From positions 42,337,795 through 42,401,794 of the forward strand of contig JAPXFY010000030.1 in the NCBI GenBank assembly GCA_030674185.1: a stretch of DNA of 64,000 bases, read 5' to 3'. Below the pieces are notes generated by a model that did no database searches, was not told the DNA's origin, and saw only the letters and a list, made by a program, of their open reading frames with translations. Made by a program: the position numbers and the translations under genes. This document shows, one piece after another, positions 33,201 to 44,938 of the stretch (position 1 is the stretch's first letter; every line of letters begins with the position of its first letter). The DNA is from Monoplex corrugatus (taxonomy: Eukaryota; Mollusca; Gastropoda; Littorinimorpha; Ranellidae).

Positions 33201-36200
33201 TGTCACGTTGTGAGAGTACACATAGGTCACAACATGGATTGTTGTTGTTGTCACGTTGTGAGAGTACACAGGTCACAACATGGATTTGTCGTTGTTGTCA
33301 CGTTGTAGAGTACATAGGTCACAACATGGATGTGTTGTTGTCACGTTGTGAGAGTACACAGGTCACAACATGGATTGTTGTTTTGTCACGTTGTGAGAGT
33401 ACACAGGTCACAACATGGATCTTGTGTTGTTGTCACGTTGTGAGAGTACACAGGTCACAACATGGATCTTGTCGTTGTTGTCACGTTGTGAGAGTACATA
33501 GGTCACAACATGGATCTTGTTGTTGTTGTCACGTTGTGAGAGTACATAGGCACAACATGGATCTTGTTGTTGTTGTCACGTTGTGAGAGTACACAGGTCA
33601 CAACATGGATCTTGTCGTTGTTGTCACGTTGTGAGAGTACACAGGTCACAACAGGATCTTGTTGTTGTTGTCACGTTGTGAGAGTACATAGGTCACACAT
33701 TGGATCTTGTTGTTGTTGTCACGTTTGTGAGTACATAGTCACAACATGGATCTTGTCGTTGTTGTCACGTTGTGAGAGTACATGGGTCACAACATGATCT
33801 TGTCGTTGTGTCACGTTGTGAGAGTACAAGGTCACAACATGGATCTGTTGTCACTTGTGAGAGTAATAGGTCAAGTCTGTGTGTTTTTGTCACGTGTGAG
33901 AGTACATAGGCACAACATGGATCTTGTGTGTGTTGTCACGTTGTGAGAGTACATAGGTCACAACATGGATCTTGTCGTTTGTTGTCACGTTGTAGAGTAC
34001 ATAGGTCACAACATGGATCTTGTCGTTGTTGTCACGTGTGAGAGTACATAGGTCACAACATGGATTTGTCGTTGTTGTCACGTTGTGAGAGTACACAGGT
34101 CACAACATGGAATTTGTCGTTGTTGCACGTTGTGAGAGTACACAGGCACAACATGAATCTTGTTGTTGTTGTCACGTTGTGAGAGTACATAGGTCACAAC
34201 ATGGATTTGATGTTGTTGTCACGTTGTGAGAGTACACAGGTCACAACATGGATCTTGGTTGTTGTCACGTTGTGAGAGTACACAGGGCACAACATGGATC
34301 TTGTTGTTGTCACGTTGTGAGAGTACAAGGTCACAACTGGATCTTGTCGTTGTTGTCACGTTTGTGAGAGTACATAGGTCACAACATGGATCTTGTTGTT
34401 GTCACGTTGTGAGAGTACACAGGTCACAACATGGATCTTGTGTTGTGTCACGTTGTGAGAGTACATAGGTCACAACATGGATCTTGTCGTTGTTGTCACG
34501 TTGTGAGAGTACATAGGTCACAACATGGATCTTGTTGTTGTTGTCACGTTGTGAGAGTACATAGGTCACAACATGGATCTTGTTGTTGTTGTCACGTTGT
34601 GAGAGTACACAGGTCACAACATGGATCTTGTCGTTGTTGTCACGTTGTGAGAGTACATCAGGTCACAACATGGATGTTGTTGTTGTCACGTTGTGAGAGT
34701 ACATAGGTCACAACATGGATGTTGTTGTTGTCACGTTGTGAGAGTACATAGGTCACAACATGGATTTGTCTTGTTGTCACGTTGTGAGAGTACATAGGTC
34801 ACAACATGGATCTTGTTTGTTGTTTGTCACGTTGTGAGAGTACACACGGTCACAACAATGGATGTGTGTTGTCACGTTGTGAGAGTAACAAGGTCAAACA
34901 TGGTTTGTCGTTGTTGTCACGTTGTGAGAGTACATAGGTCACAACATGGATTTGTTGTTTTGTCACGTTGTGAGAGTACATAGGTCACAACATGAGTTGT
35001 CACTGTTGTCACATTGTGAGAGTTACAGAGGCACAACATGGATCTTGTCGTTGTTGTCACGTTGTGAGAGTACATAGGTCACAACATGGATCTTGTCGTT
35101 GTTGTCACGTTGTGAGAGTACACAGGTCACAACATCGATGTTGTTGTTGTCACGTTCTGAGAGTACACAGGTCACAACATGGATGTTGTTGTTGTCACGT
35201 TGTGAGAGTACATAGGTCACAACATGGATCTTGTCGTTGTTGTCACGTTGTGAGAGTACATAGGTCACAACATGGATCTTGTCGTTGTTGTCACGTTGTG
35301 AGAGTACACAGGTCACAACATGGATCTTGTTGTTGTTGTCACGTTGTGAGAGTACATAGGTCACAACATGGATCTTGTTGTTGTTGTCACGTTGTGAGAG
35401 TACATAGGTCACAACATGGATTTGTTGTTGTCACGTTGTGAGAGTACATAGGTCACGACATGGATGTTTGTTGTTGTCACGTTGTGAGAGTACATAGGTC
35501 ACAACATGGATCTTTCGTTGTTGTCACGTTGTGAGAGTACATAGGTCACAACATGGATCTTGTTGTTGTTGTCACGTTGTGAGAGTACATAGGTCACAAC
35601 ATGGACTTGTCGTTGTTGTCACGTTGTGAGAGTACATAGGTCACAACATGGATCTTGTCGTTTTGTCACGTTGTGAGAGTACACAGGTCACAACATGGAT
35701 GTTGTTGTCACGTTGTGAGAGTAATAGGTCACAACGTGGATGTCGTTGTTGTCACGTGTGAGAGTTCACAGGCACAACATGGATCTTGTCGTTGTTGTCA
35801 CGTTGTGAGAGTACATAGGTCACAACATGGATCTTGTCGTTGTTGTCACTTGTGAGAGTACATAGGTCACAACATGGATGTTGTTGTTGTCACGTTGCGA
35901 GAGTACACAGGTCAAAATGTGAATGTTGTTGTTGTTGTCACGTTTCGAGAGTACACAGGTCACAACATGGATGTTGTTGTCACGTTGTGAGAGTACATAG
36001 GTCACAACGTTGATGTCGTTGTTGTCACGTTGTGTGAGAGTACACAGGTCACAACATGGATGTTGTTTGTCACGTTGTGAGAGTACATAGGTCACAACGT
36101 GGATGTCGTTGTTGTCACGTTGTGAGAGTACACAGGCACAACATCTTGTCTTGTTGTCACGTTGTGAGAGTACATAGGTCACAACATGGATCTTGTCGTT

Positions 36201-38460
36201 GTTGTCACGTTGTGAGAGTACATAGGTCACAACATGGATGTTGTTGTTGTCACGTTGCGAGAGTACAACAGGTCCAACTGGAATGTTGTTGTTGTTACGT
36301 TTCGAGAGTACACAGGTCACAAATGTGATGTCGTTGCTGTCCGTTGTGAGAGTACATAGGTCATCAACATGGATGTTGTTGTTGTTGTCACATTGTGAGA
36401 GTATACAGGTCACGACATGGATGTGTTGTTGTTGTCACGATGTGAGAGTACATAGATCGACAACATGGATGTTGTTGTTGTCACGTTGTGAGTACACAGG
36501 TCACGGCATGGATGTTGTTGTTGTCACGTTGTGAGAGCTACACAGGTCACAACATGGATTTGTTGTTGTCACGTTGTGAGAGTACACAGGCACAACATGG
36601 ATCTTGTTGTTGTCACGTTGTGAGAGTACAAGGTCACAACATGATCTTGTTGTTGTCACGTTGTGAGACTACACAGGTCACAACATGGATCTGTTGTTGT
36701 TGTCACGTTGTGAGAGTACATAGGTCACAACATGGAATCTTGTTGTTGTCACGTTGTGAGAGTACATAGGTCACAACATGAATCTTGTTGTTGTCAGTTT
36801 GAGAGTACACAGGTCACAATGTGAATGTCGTTGTTGTCACGTTGTGAGAGCACATAGGTCACAACATGGACCTTGTTGTTGTTCTCACGTTGTGAGAGTA
36901 CACAGGTCACAACATAGATGTTGTTATTGTCACGTTGTGAGAGTACACAGGTCACAACATAGATGTTGTTGTTGTCACGTTGTGAGAGTACTCTGGTCAC
37001 AACATGGATGTTGTTTGTTGTCACGTTGTGAGAGTACATAGGTCACAACATGGATGTTGTTGTTGTCACGTTGTGAGAGTACAAGGTCACAACATGGATG
37101 TTTTGTTGTCACGTTGTGAGAATACAAGGTCACACATGGATTGTTGTTGTTGTCACGTTGTGAGAGTACAAGGTCACAACATGGATGTTGTTGTTGTCAC
37201 GTTGTGAGATACACAGGTCACAACATGGATGTTGTTGTTGTCACGTTGTGAGAGTACTTGGTCACAACATGGATTTGTCTGTTGTTGTCACGTTGTGAGA
37301 GTACATAGGTCACAACATGGATGTGTGTTGTTGTCACGTTGTGAGAGTACATAGGTCACAACATGAGATCTGTTGTTGTTGTCACGTTTGAGAGTACACA
37401 GGTCACAATTGATGTTGTTGTTGTCACGTTGTGAGAGACATAGGTCACAACATGGCCATGTTGTTGTTGTCACGTTGTGAGAGTACACAGGTCACAACAT
37501 AGATGTTGTTGATTGTCACGTTGTGAGAGTACACAGGTCACAACATGGATGTTGTTGTTGTCACGTTGTGAGAGTACACTGGTCACAACATGGATGTTGT
37601 TGTGTTGTCACGTTGTGAGAGTACATAGGTCACAACATGGATGTTGTTGTTGTCACGTTGTGAGAGTACATAGGTCACAACATGGATGTTGTTGTTGTCA
37701 CGTTGTGAGAATACACAGGTCACGACATGGATGTTGTTGTTGTCACGTTGTGAGAGTACATAGGTACACAACATGGATGTTGTTGTTGTCACGTTGTGAG
37801 AAACACAGGTCACGACATGGATGTTGTTTTGTCACGTTGTGAGAGTACATAGGTCCAACATGGATTTTGTTGTTGTCACGTTGTGAGAGTACACAGGTCA
37901 CGACATGGATGTTGTTGTTGTCACGTTGTGAGAGTACATAGGTCACAACATGGATGTGTGTTGTTGTCACGTTGTGAGAGTACACAGGTCACGACATGGA
38001 TTTGTTGTTGTCACGTTGTGAGAGTACATAGGTCACGACATGGATGCTGTTGTTGTTGTCACGTTGTGAGAGTACACAGGTCACGACATGGATGTTATTG
38101 TTGTCACGTTGTGAGAATACATAGGTCACGACATGGATGTTGTTGTTGTTGACACGTTGTGAGAGTACACAGGTCACGACATGGATGTTGTTGTTGTCAC
38201 GTTGTGAGAATACATAGGTCACGACATGGATGTTGTTGTTGTCACGTTGTGAGAGTACACAGGTCACAACATGGATGTTGTTGTTGTCACGTTGTGAGAG
38301 TACACAGGTCACAACATGGATGTTGTTGTTGTCACGTTGTGAGAGTACATAGGTCACAACATGGATCTTGTCGTTGTTGTCACGTTGTAAGAGTACATAG
38401 GTCACACCGTGGATGTTGTTGTTGTTGTTGTTTGTTGTTGTTGTTGTTGTTGTTAGAGTA
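30255..38460 (+). repeat. 45/48-bp minisatellite array (S6), about 170 units
   Basis: The unit contains 'acataggtcacaacatgg', then 'atcttgtcgttgttgtcacg', then 'ttgtgagagt'. Lengths are 48 bp ('cttgtcgttgttg'), 45 bp ('gttgttgttg', e.g. 38251 to 38296) and occasionally 51 bp, differing by whole GTT triplets. The 45-bp form dominates after about 36.2 kb and also occurs at the left edge; the 48-bp form dominates the middle. GTTGTGA and TCACAAC form an inverted repeat across each unit junction (11-base loop). The array ends in a (GTT)n run at 38413-38452. Frames encoding 'RVHRSQHGSCRCCHVV' or 'VLSQRDNNDKIHVV' are by-products. One-base losses are common at 32.5-34.2 kb. Confidence 0.98.
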
Positions 38461-38587
38461 CACAGCCTTGGCTGAAAGGAATCACATGGACAGTGACCTG
38501 TCTTGAGATCAGGGTTGATGCACCTCATGACTTTGTTATTGCAGATCTTCGCCTTGAATAGAGCAAATGTTTTCTGGGAGAACAATG

Positions 38588-39175
38588 GAAGAATGGTTCA
38601 GACGTACTCCTGTCAATAACTAAACACGAGGTTTCGGGGTTCGCTCCCCGTAGAGGCCTCGACTTTTCTCCTCACCTTGACCGGGAAATCGAACTGAAAG
38701 TCGAGTCCTTTGGAAGGGGAAGAAAAACGTGTCGGATCCATGTGCCTTCTGGCTGTGCACGCTAAAGATCCCATGGCAGTTGAAAATCGTGAAGAGCATG
38801 GCACTGCCTGGCTGCCTTGGTATAAAACATTGGAGAGATAGGTTGATTTCCCAGGTCCCACCCCTTGAAGTCTTGGTAAAAAAAATGTGAATATGAATTT
38901 GATGCCAGGGAGAAAGGATGGGCGCCGCTCTCGTGGTGTTGGCTCAGGGGAAATGTTGAGGTCTCTGCCACCTCACTCACCTACGACCCCGGGGTTATGA
39001 CACTATCTAGGTAGGACCTCAGGACCTGACCAGCTCGTGGATTCATGTGCAGGCTTAAGGCTTGTGCTGTGATCATTCTGGATCTTCTCCATCACATGGC
39101 ACCTGTGACGTTAGTGCATATGGAAATCATTCCAAGCGTGGAGACGTCATCTTCAGAAACAAACTGAATTTTAAA
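38588..39175 (+). mobile_element. Long tRNA-derived SINE (family C), nearly complete
   Basis: Box A TGGTTCAGACG (38594-38604) and box B GGTTCGCTCCC (38638-38648) sit in a tRNA-like head with a well-paired T arm. The body includes 'agtcctttggaaggggaag', 'gtgcacgctaaagatccc', 'tgccagggagaaagg', 'caggcttaaggcttgtgc', 'ctggatcttctccatcac' and 'gcgtggagacgtcatctt'. Another near-complete copy is at 60.67-61.26 kb, a head-only copy at 53.17 kb and tail-only copies at 14.56 and 40.59 kb. At nearly 600 bp it is long for a SINE and may be composite. Confidence 0.85.
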
Positions 39176-39179
39176 CTTG

Positions 39180-40411
39180 TGTGCTTCAGTCCATGACAAC
39201 TGTGTATTTTTTTGTTTCAGGTCACGCAGAGGTTTGTGAGGACAGCATATTCCTTGATGACACGTGAGACGTAGCGTTTATGTGTTCATGCCTATACTGC
39301 AAGTTTTTGTTATGTCTATTGGCGCCCACATCTCATGGACAATGTTGACCTTTTTAGAGCCTGAAGAAATCCCCTTTTTTTCCCACAGGTGAAGCTGTAG
39401 AATTCAATACAAACTTTGCTGATTTCACAATTCTTTTGTTCAGGTATGTTTTCCCCTTTCAAGCTGGTGAAGACCTTTTTTCAGAGTGTCTGTCATGTTT
39501 TTGTATACATGATCAACACATGCAAAAAGTATTCGTCCGTCACGCAACCGCACTGACTCCTTTCAACCAATGTCATTAAATAGATCAAGATATTAAATTC
39601 TTTTACATTTATTACTATTTACTTTCACACATCACACATACAACATTTATAACCACGCACTTTCACATTAACGTCTTTTTGTTTTGTTTTGTTTTGTTTT
39701 TTCTCCTCCTCCTCCGTCTTCTGTTCCTCTTCTTCTCTTTCTCCCCTTTTTCTTCTCTTCTTTTTCTATTCCTTTTTCCTCTCTTCCAGTTCCTCTTTCA
39801 ACACCACTCTTATATTACAAGTAAAACCGCCAACCACAAAGTGTAGGGAACATTTCTCCTCAGAAACAGAAATCAAACATCCAATGGGAAGAAAAAAACG
39901 CAGGTAAACAGGATATCTAATATCAACACAATTTTGTCTCACAACTGTGATTCACAGAATATTCAGTATTAACATATCTTGTCTGATGACTGGTACACAA
40001 AATATTCAATATCAACACAATGTGGTTTCACAAATTTCGTTCAATACCACAAAATATTCAATATTAAACAATCTGGTTTCACAAATTTCGTTCAATACCA
40101 CCAAATACTTTTAACTTGGCACTCATGGAACTTCCCGAGTTTCAACATATTTATATTTATATTTTTTCCGCCGAGCATCAAACAACCCGGTCTGCTAAAA
40201 AAAAACGTTGTACCTATCTCTCCCCCTGACGTCACGGGAACATTGACGTCATCTGAATGACGTATTTACTTCGCGTGTTTACATTCCGTATTTGGTCGAT
40301 ATATTACTCTATGCACCCGACACACACACAAAAAACCATGTGCACACATCACTGTGCACATGACAGTGTCATTATGCTGCTTTTGTGTTGGAACGCAGAC
40401 CATAGACATCA
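39180..40411. other. No gene; short repeats at 39940-40110
   Basis: AT- and pyrimidine-rich sequence. 'acaaaatattcaatat' followed by 'caatgtggtttcacaaatttc' recurs two to three times at 39940-40110 with a period of roughly 50-55 bp. A TCCTCC/TTCTTC-rich stretch lies at 39700-39790. Confidence 0.5.
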
Positions 40412-40545
40412 TCACTCGTGTTTGAAACAGTCCTCAATGTCAGCCAGGGTCTTTTCCATGAGATTGTTGGAAAGGTCTCTGTAGACCCGGTCACAGCGAA
40501 CTTCAGTCTTTTGAGCGAAGTAACCAAGATTATTCCAGTGGTAGG
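40412..40545 (-). CDS. Possible terminal coding exon of an unrecognised gene
   Basis: The minus strand is open for 44 codons ending in TGA (40412-40414). It reads 'YHWNNLGYFAQKTEVRCDR', 'VYRDLSNNLMEKTLADIEDC' and 'FKHE' in succession. This has a protein-like composition and is unlike the surrounding repeats. Directly upstream on the minus strand 'catactgccactttatcag' is a plausible splice acceptor. I do not recognise the family. The upstream exons are not visible; the next sequence is a SINE-C tail. A chance open frame of this length is possible. Confidence 0.35.
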
Positions 40546-40584
40546 CTGATAAAGTGGCAGTATGAAATATGGACTAGGTAAAAC

Positions 40585-40745
40585 ATAGTCTAGGTAGGGC
40601 CTTAGGACCTGGCCAGCTATGGGTTTATGTGCAGGCTTAAGACTTGTGCCACGGTCACCATACACATGCCACATGTGACGTTGATGCATATGGGATTCGT
40701 TCCGAGCGCGGAGACGTCATCTTGAGAAACTGAAACTGAAAATGT
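40585..40745 (+). mobile_element. SINE-C 3' fragment
   Basis: Matches 39.01-39.18 kb and 61.07-61.25 kb: 'tctaggtagggccttagg', 'atgtgcaggcttaag', 'gcgcggagacgtcatcttg' and the start of an ACTGAA-type tail. It is truncated on the left and carries a deletion of the 'ctggatcttctccatc' block. Confidence 0.8.
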
Positions 40746-40849
40746 AGCGGCGTAAACCATATGAATTGAATTAGATGGTATAATTTTATGTGGTTTTGAG
40801 ACATGATTCTATCTATCATTGTAGTAACATACTTCTTGAGATAATGGCT

Positions 40850-41035
40850 ACCTGGCTGAACCTGTCTCTCAGTTACAAAAAATGGCTACTTTACATGCGT
40901 AGCATTTCATCGGGCGATCCGGCCGACTTCTTCAGCGCAACTGCTGGGTTGAGAACTGGCTTCAGTGCGCACCGCCGTGAGCGAACTCACGACAGTGCGA
41001 CTGAATAAGTGAGGAGTACACCGATGGCAGGTTGT
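40850..41035 (-). mobile_element. Penelope-like 3' end (copy 3), antisense, with UUCG hairpin and hammerhead-like core
   Basis: Reverse complement of the block at 22.52-22.70 and 26.90-27.08 kb. The UUCG hairpin is at 40976-40991. The hammerhead-like region spans 40870-40943: stem I arms CAGTTGCG (40936-40943) and TGTAACTG (40870-40877) can form eight pairs including two wobbles, the CTGAAGA box is 40929-40935, and stem II and GAAA follow. This copy is the only one where stem I can still be drawn, although with a few extra T residues. The insertion starts inside the last coding part of the endonuclease. Confidence 0.8.
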
Positions 41036-41619
41036 GTCTTGAGATCATTTGATAAAGTGTTATTAAGTCAGACACCTGAGATTATATTGTTTATTTGTAA
41101 GCTTATTTGTTTTCACTTTCTATCAAGATTGCGAAGTTTGTTTCAGGGAAAAACAAAACAGATTTGATAGTATTTCTTCCTTGCGATGCGTTTTAGTGAG
41201 TTACTGTATTCTTTTGTTTTTTGTGCTCGTTTAGTTCTGTTCGGTAGGAAGATCAGCACGTTGGCAGATAGCACTGGATCTGTTTCGGTCATCTACTCAG
41301 GTTGGGTAGTGTGTTTCAATCTGTGTATTGTGTCAGGTGCATGGTTCTCATAAACTGAATTGAATATGCTGAGCCAGTGTTTAAGTTTCTTCAGGAATTT
41401 TTAAGTTATAGACGATAGAAAGGCGCAAATATATGTCCCCAAGACAGAGGCATGCTTTAATCCAAACTTGGCATGTGGAAAAGTGATACAGCTGCCATTC
41501 ATAATACACATATTCTATTTCTTTTGTTCTTTTATATCATAATGCTCTTAATTAAAAAAAAAAAAGACTTTGCTGAAAGGAGTTGGTCTGCCAATGGATT
41601 ACTGAAGGTCGTATAATTT
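41036..41619. other. No gene recognised
   Basis: AT-rich sequence with no domain or repeat family identified. Confidence 0.45.
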
Positions 41620-41965
41620 CATTGCGTTAGTCCATGACAGTTCAGGTCTAAATAAAGCAATTATCAAAACTTGTCAATTCATAACTGGTTAGGTTCGAAT
41701 ATGTCACTGTTAAAATGTGATAATCAACGACTGTTGAGTTTTGGAGTAAATTGTATCATTCCATGACTGTTGTGGATTAAGCAAGTCACTATTAAAATGT
41801 TTTAATCCATAATTGTTGTGGTTTGAGTAAAACAATACTGAACTGTATCACTCCATGATGCTGAGGTTTTGTAAGTCAAAATTACAATGTGCCCACCATG
41901 ATCACTGTGGTTTGGGTAAGTCATTATTAAAGTTACACAGCTACAGTACTTTGGTTACATATTGT
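41620..41965 (+). repeat. Degenerate ~55-bp tandem repeat, about 6 units
   Basis: 'catgactgttgtggattaag', 'cataattgttgtggtttgag' and 'catgatcactgtggtttggg' each precede an 'aagtcactattaaaatgt'-like block. Spacing is irregular (about 50-60 bp) and identity is low, so it is old. Confidence 0.7.
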
Positions 41966-42710
41966 GAAACTGCATCCATCGTATACTTTAATTTGTCTGT
42001 CCAGTGTATGTTTTTCAATATGTATTCCCGTAAAGGAAGCCAATTTTCACTGATTTGCGTCTTTTTTCGAATCATTTCTAGCGAGGCAACTTCAACTTAG
42101 TCATTTTCTAACATCTGTAAAAAAAAGAAATTGCGCATCATTCCTGTCCAGTTTTGTTTGATAATATTAGACCTTCTGTAGTTTCTGAAATACGTGTGAC
42201 GTTTGAAATGGTATTATTCTTTTCTAACTTTTCTTTTTGTTCCAAATATTTGGCATAATCTTAATAGTAGTCATATTGCTATTTTTCATTTGACTGCCAG
42301 TATTTCAACTCCCAATACAAACGCCAAAAGTGAAAAGGGACAGTCTTGTCTTATTTCATCATTGTGTATACTTTTAACCAATTTCCTAACTGCTCTCTAG
42401 ATCCAAAGGCCTGAAAAAGTTTCACATAAGAATGTTTTACTACCATGGGATGCTGCAGAAGCAGAATTATGGTCTTCTCCTGTTCTGGAACCACAGGAGC
42501 TGTGTAGTTTACTTGTAGGTATTTTACTTTACGGATTCCTTTTTCTTATTTCTGCCTTCCAGATTATTCAGCTGCATTTCTTCCAATTTCTCTCCATAGG
42601 TTTCCCAAGACGGACTATGACTGTTTTAAGGTAATACAAAATATATCATACACGCAAAAATCCTCTCGCTCTGCTAGGTAGCTAGATGAATGATCTGAAT
42701 CTAAATGATT
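41966..42710. other. No confirmed gene; weak exon-like stretch at 42401-42518
   Basis: Mostly AT-rich. 42401-42518 is open in one plus frame (begins IQRPEKVSHKNVLLPWDA) and is bounded by 'ctaactgctctctag' on the left and 'gtattt' on the right, which resemble splice sites. No family was recognised, so it is not called as a gene. Confidence 0.3.
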
Positions 42711-42722
42711 AGATAGGGAATG

Positions 42723-43485
42723 GGACAAAGATTGGAAGAAAAATGATAAACAACCTTCGTTATGCAGATGTCACCTCTCTAATTGCAGAAGATGAAAAAA
42801 ACCTACAAACTCCTGTGAACATAACAGACATAGAAAGAAGAAATAAAATACTGGAGCTAAATACCAAGAAGAATGAAATCATGGTAATCAGTAAAAAAAA
42901 AAAATCCCCTCATGCAATATTACCGCAAATGGCACAACGTTGAGAACAGTCATATCATCAGACGGCAAATGCACATTAGAAATAGCCAGTGGAATCAGCC
43001 ATGCTAAACACCATTCCATTAACATCAGGGAGAGATTTTTCAGTGTTATCTAGAACCGATACTGTCGTGCGGATATGAAGCTAGGACAGTCAACACACAA
43101 AGTCAGAACAAGATTGAGACAGTTCAAATGTGGTTTCTAGGAAGAATGTTAAGAGTTCCTTGGACAGCATAGATATATATAACGAGACAGTCTTGAAAGA
43201 GAGAGACACAAAAAGAACATTAATGAAGAAGATTAGGAAATGACAAGCAACATTCATATAACATTATAAGAGGGAAAAGAAATTTGAGCACCTAGTCGCA
43301 ACAGGAAAGTTGAAGGAAAAAAGAGTACCAAGTAGACCCAGGGAGAAAATACTGGACATGCGTAGAGGATGAAGACAAAGAGGGAGGGAGATATACGTGT
43401 ACTTGCTGTGATAAAGGATAGGATTCGTATGGAGAGCCATGATCGCCAACGCCAAGCAGCAGGGCACATGATGATGATGATGATG
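42723..43485 (+). mobile_element. RTE-like LINE 3' fragment with 12-bp target-site duplication
   Basis: The plus strand reads a mutated motif C ('NNLRYADVTSLIAEDEKN', 42745-42800), then 'LELNTKKNEIMVISKK', 'LSCGYEARTVNTQSQNKIE' in a shifted frame (about 43058-43117), 'LGRMLRVPWTA', 'FEHLVATGKLKEKRVPSRP' (about 43277-43333) and an (ATG)n tail at 43467-43485. The flanks agatagggaatg (42711-42722) and agacagggaatg (43486-43497) form a direct repeat with one mismatch. Many stops and frameshifts. Confidence 0.88.
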
Positions 43486-43497
43486 AGACAGGGAATG

Positions 43498-43790
43498 CTT
43501 GTAGGACCTCGTGTTTTGAATACAAAGAAATACAAGACGAATTTCTTTTAAAACTGAATGAAATTCTCTACAGTAATCTATTGCTGGCAAATGTCTGGAT
43601 TAACTTGTAATGTTTAAACATTTAGTGACATCCTCTACAGTTCTTATGATTGTAATGATACTTCTGCCTTTGAGATAACCAGTATGGCCTCAGTGGATTC
43701 GTTTTCCTAAGGGAACTGTTCTCTTGATTCCGCACCGAATTTGTCTTTTTTTTAAAAAATAAAAATAAAAAAATTAAAAAAACGTGCGGC
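43498..43790. other. No gene recognised
   Basis: Mixed sequence with an A-rich run just before the MADF relic. Confidence 0.4.
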
Positions 43791-43913
43791 GAGAAGTTTA
43801 TTGATGCCGTGAGATCAAGACCTTGCATTTACGAGAAGGGTGACAAACGTCACTACAGAGACATACTAGCAGCTGCATGGGAAAACATCTCCAGAGAGAT
43901 TGGGACAGATTGA
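43791..43913 (+). pseudogene. MADF-domain fragment
   Basis: Forty plus-strand codons before TGA read 'EKFIDAVRSRPCIYEKGDKR' and 'HYRDILAAAWENISREIGTD'. This fits the first half of a MADF (Adf-1/Myb-SANT-like) DNA-binding domain: a leading F-I helix, R-P-C-I-Y, a K-x-x-Y-R-D turn, A-W-x-x-I and E-I-G. The second half is interrupted by a stop and frame change, and a (CCA)n run follows. MADF proteins occur both as host transcription factors and in PIF/Harbinger transposons; the source cannot be decided. An A-rich stretch precedes it, so it may be an exon remnant or a transposon relic. Confidence 0.6.
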
Positions 43914-44384
43914 ATGTACAGAAAATCGACGGAATGGTCGTAAAATGTTTCTTTTCTTCCTCCACCACCACCACCACCACCACCACCACAATATCAACTT
44001 CTGTCGCTTCGTGCACACCATATGATTTTTGGTGGGCTCATGTCGAAGGGGAAAAAATATCGTGGCTGTCCAGCTCTGTCGTCTTTGCAGCATGAACACT
44101 TTCACGGCCATGGCCGGCCAGCCAACTGTCCATGGCCGCCGTCCAGGTTTACTTGAACGCTTCCTTTGGGGGCTGGGCTACATCTAGGTCATGACCCATG
44201 GGTGCCCTTCTGCTGTCAACATTTTTTGTTTGTTTCTTGTTTTTGTTGACCATTCAACAACCTTTTGTTAACAAATGGAGTCTGTGTTTTGTGGATTTGT
44301 TTTTCAAGGTCATACTGAAGATTTGGTTCATCTGTTCCAAATAAAGATTCATGGTCTGAGTTACTGAAATGATAACGGTGATAA
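43914..44384. other. (CCA)n run and flank, no gene
   Basis: (CCA)n at 43960-43990, then mixed sequence with a GC-rich patch at 44100-44150. No coding family recognised. Confidence 0.45.
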
Positions 44385-44866
44385 GATAATAACCATAATG
44401 ACAATGATAACGATAAACATAATTGATGATAATAATAGTAATAGTGATAATAATGATAATAACAGTAATGATAATAATAATAATAATAAATGATAATGAT
44501 GATGATGATGATGATACTACTACTATTAATAATAGTGGTGATGATGATGATAACAATAATAATGATAATAATATAATGATGATAATAGCAATGATGATAA
44601 TAAAACAAATACTGCTGCTACATACTACTGCTGCTGCTGCTGTTGCTATCACTACTAGTAACAACAATATAACAACAAGAATAATAACAACAACAATACT
44701 AATAATAATAATAATGATATAATTATAAGTAATGATAATAATAATATAATCATAATAATAGTAGTATAATAATAATGATACTAATAATGATGATAATAAT
44801 AACAACAACAATAATAAATAATAAATAATAATAATAATATAATAATAATAATAATAAATAATAATA

Positions 44867-44938
<72 letters not shown>

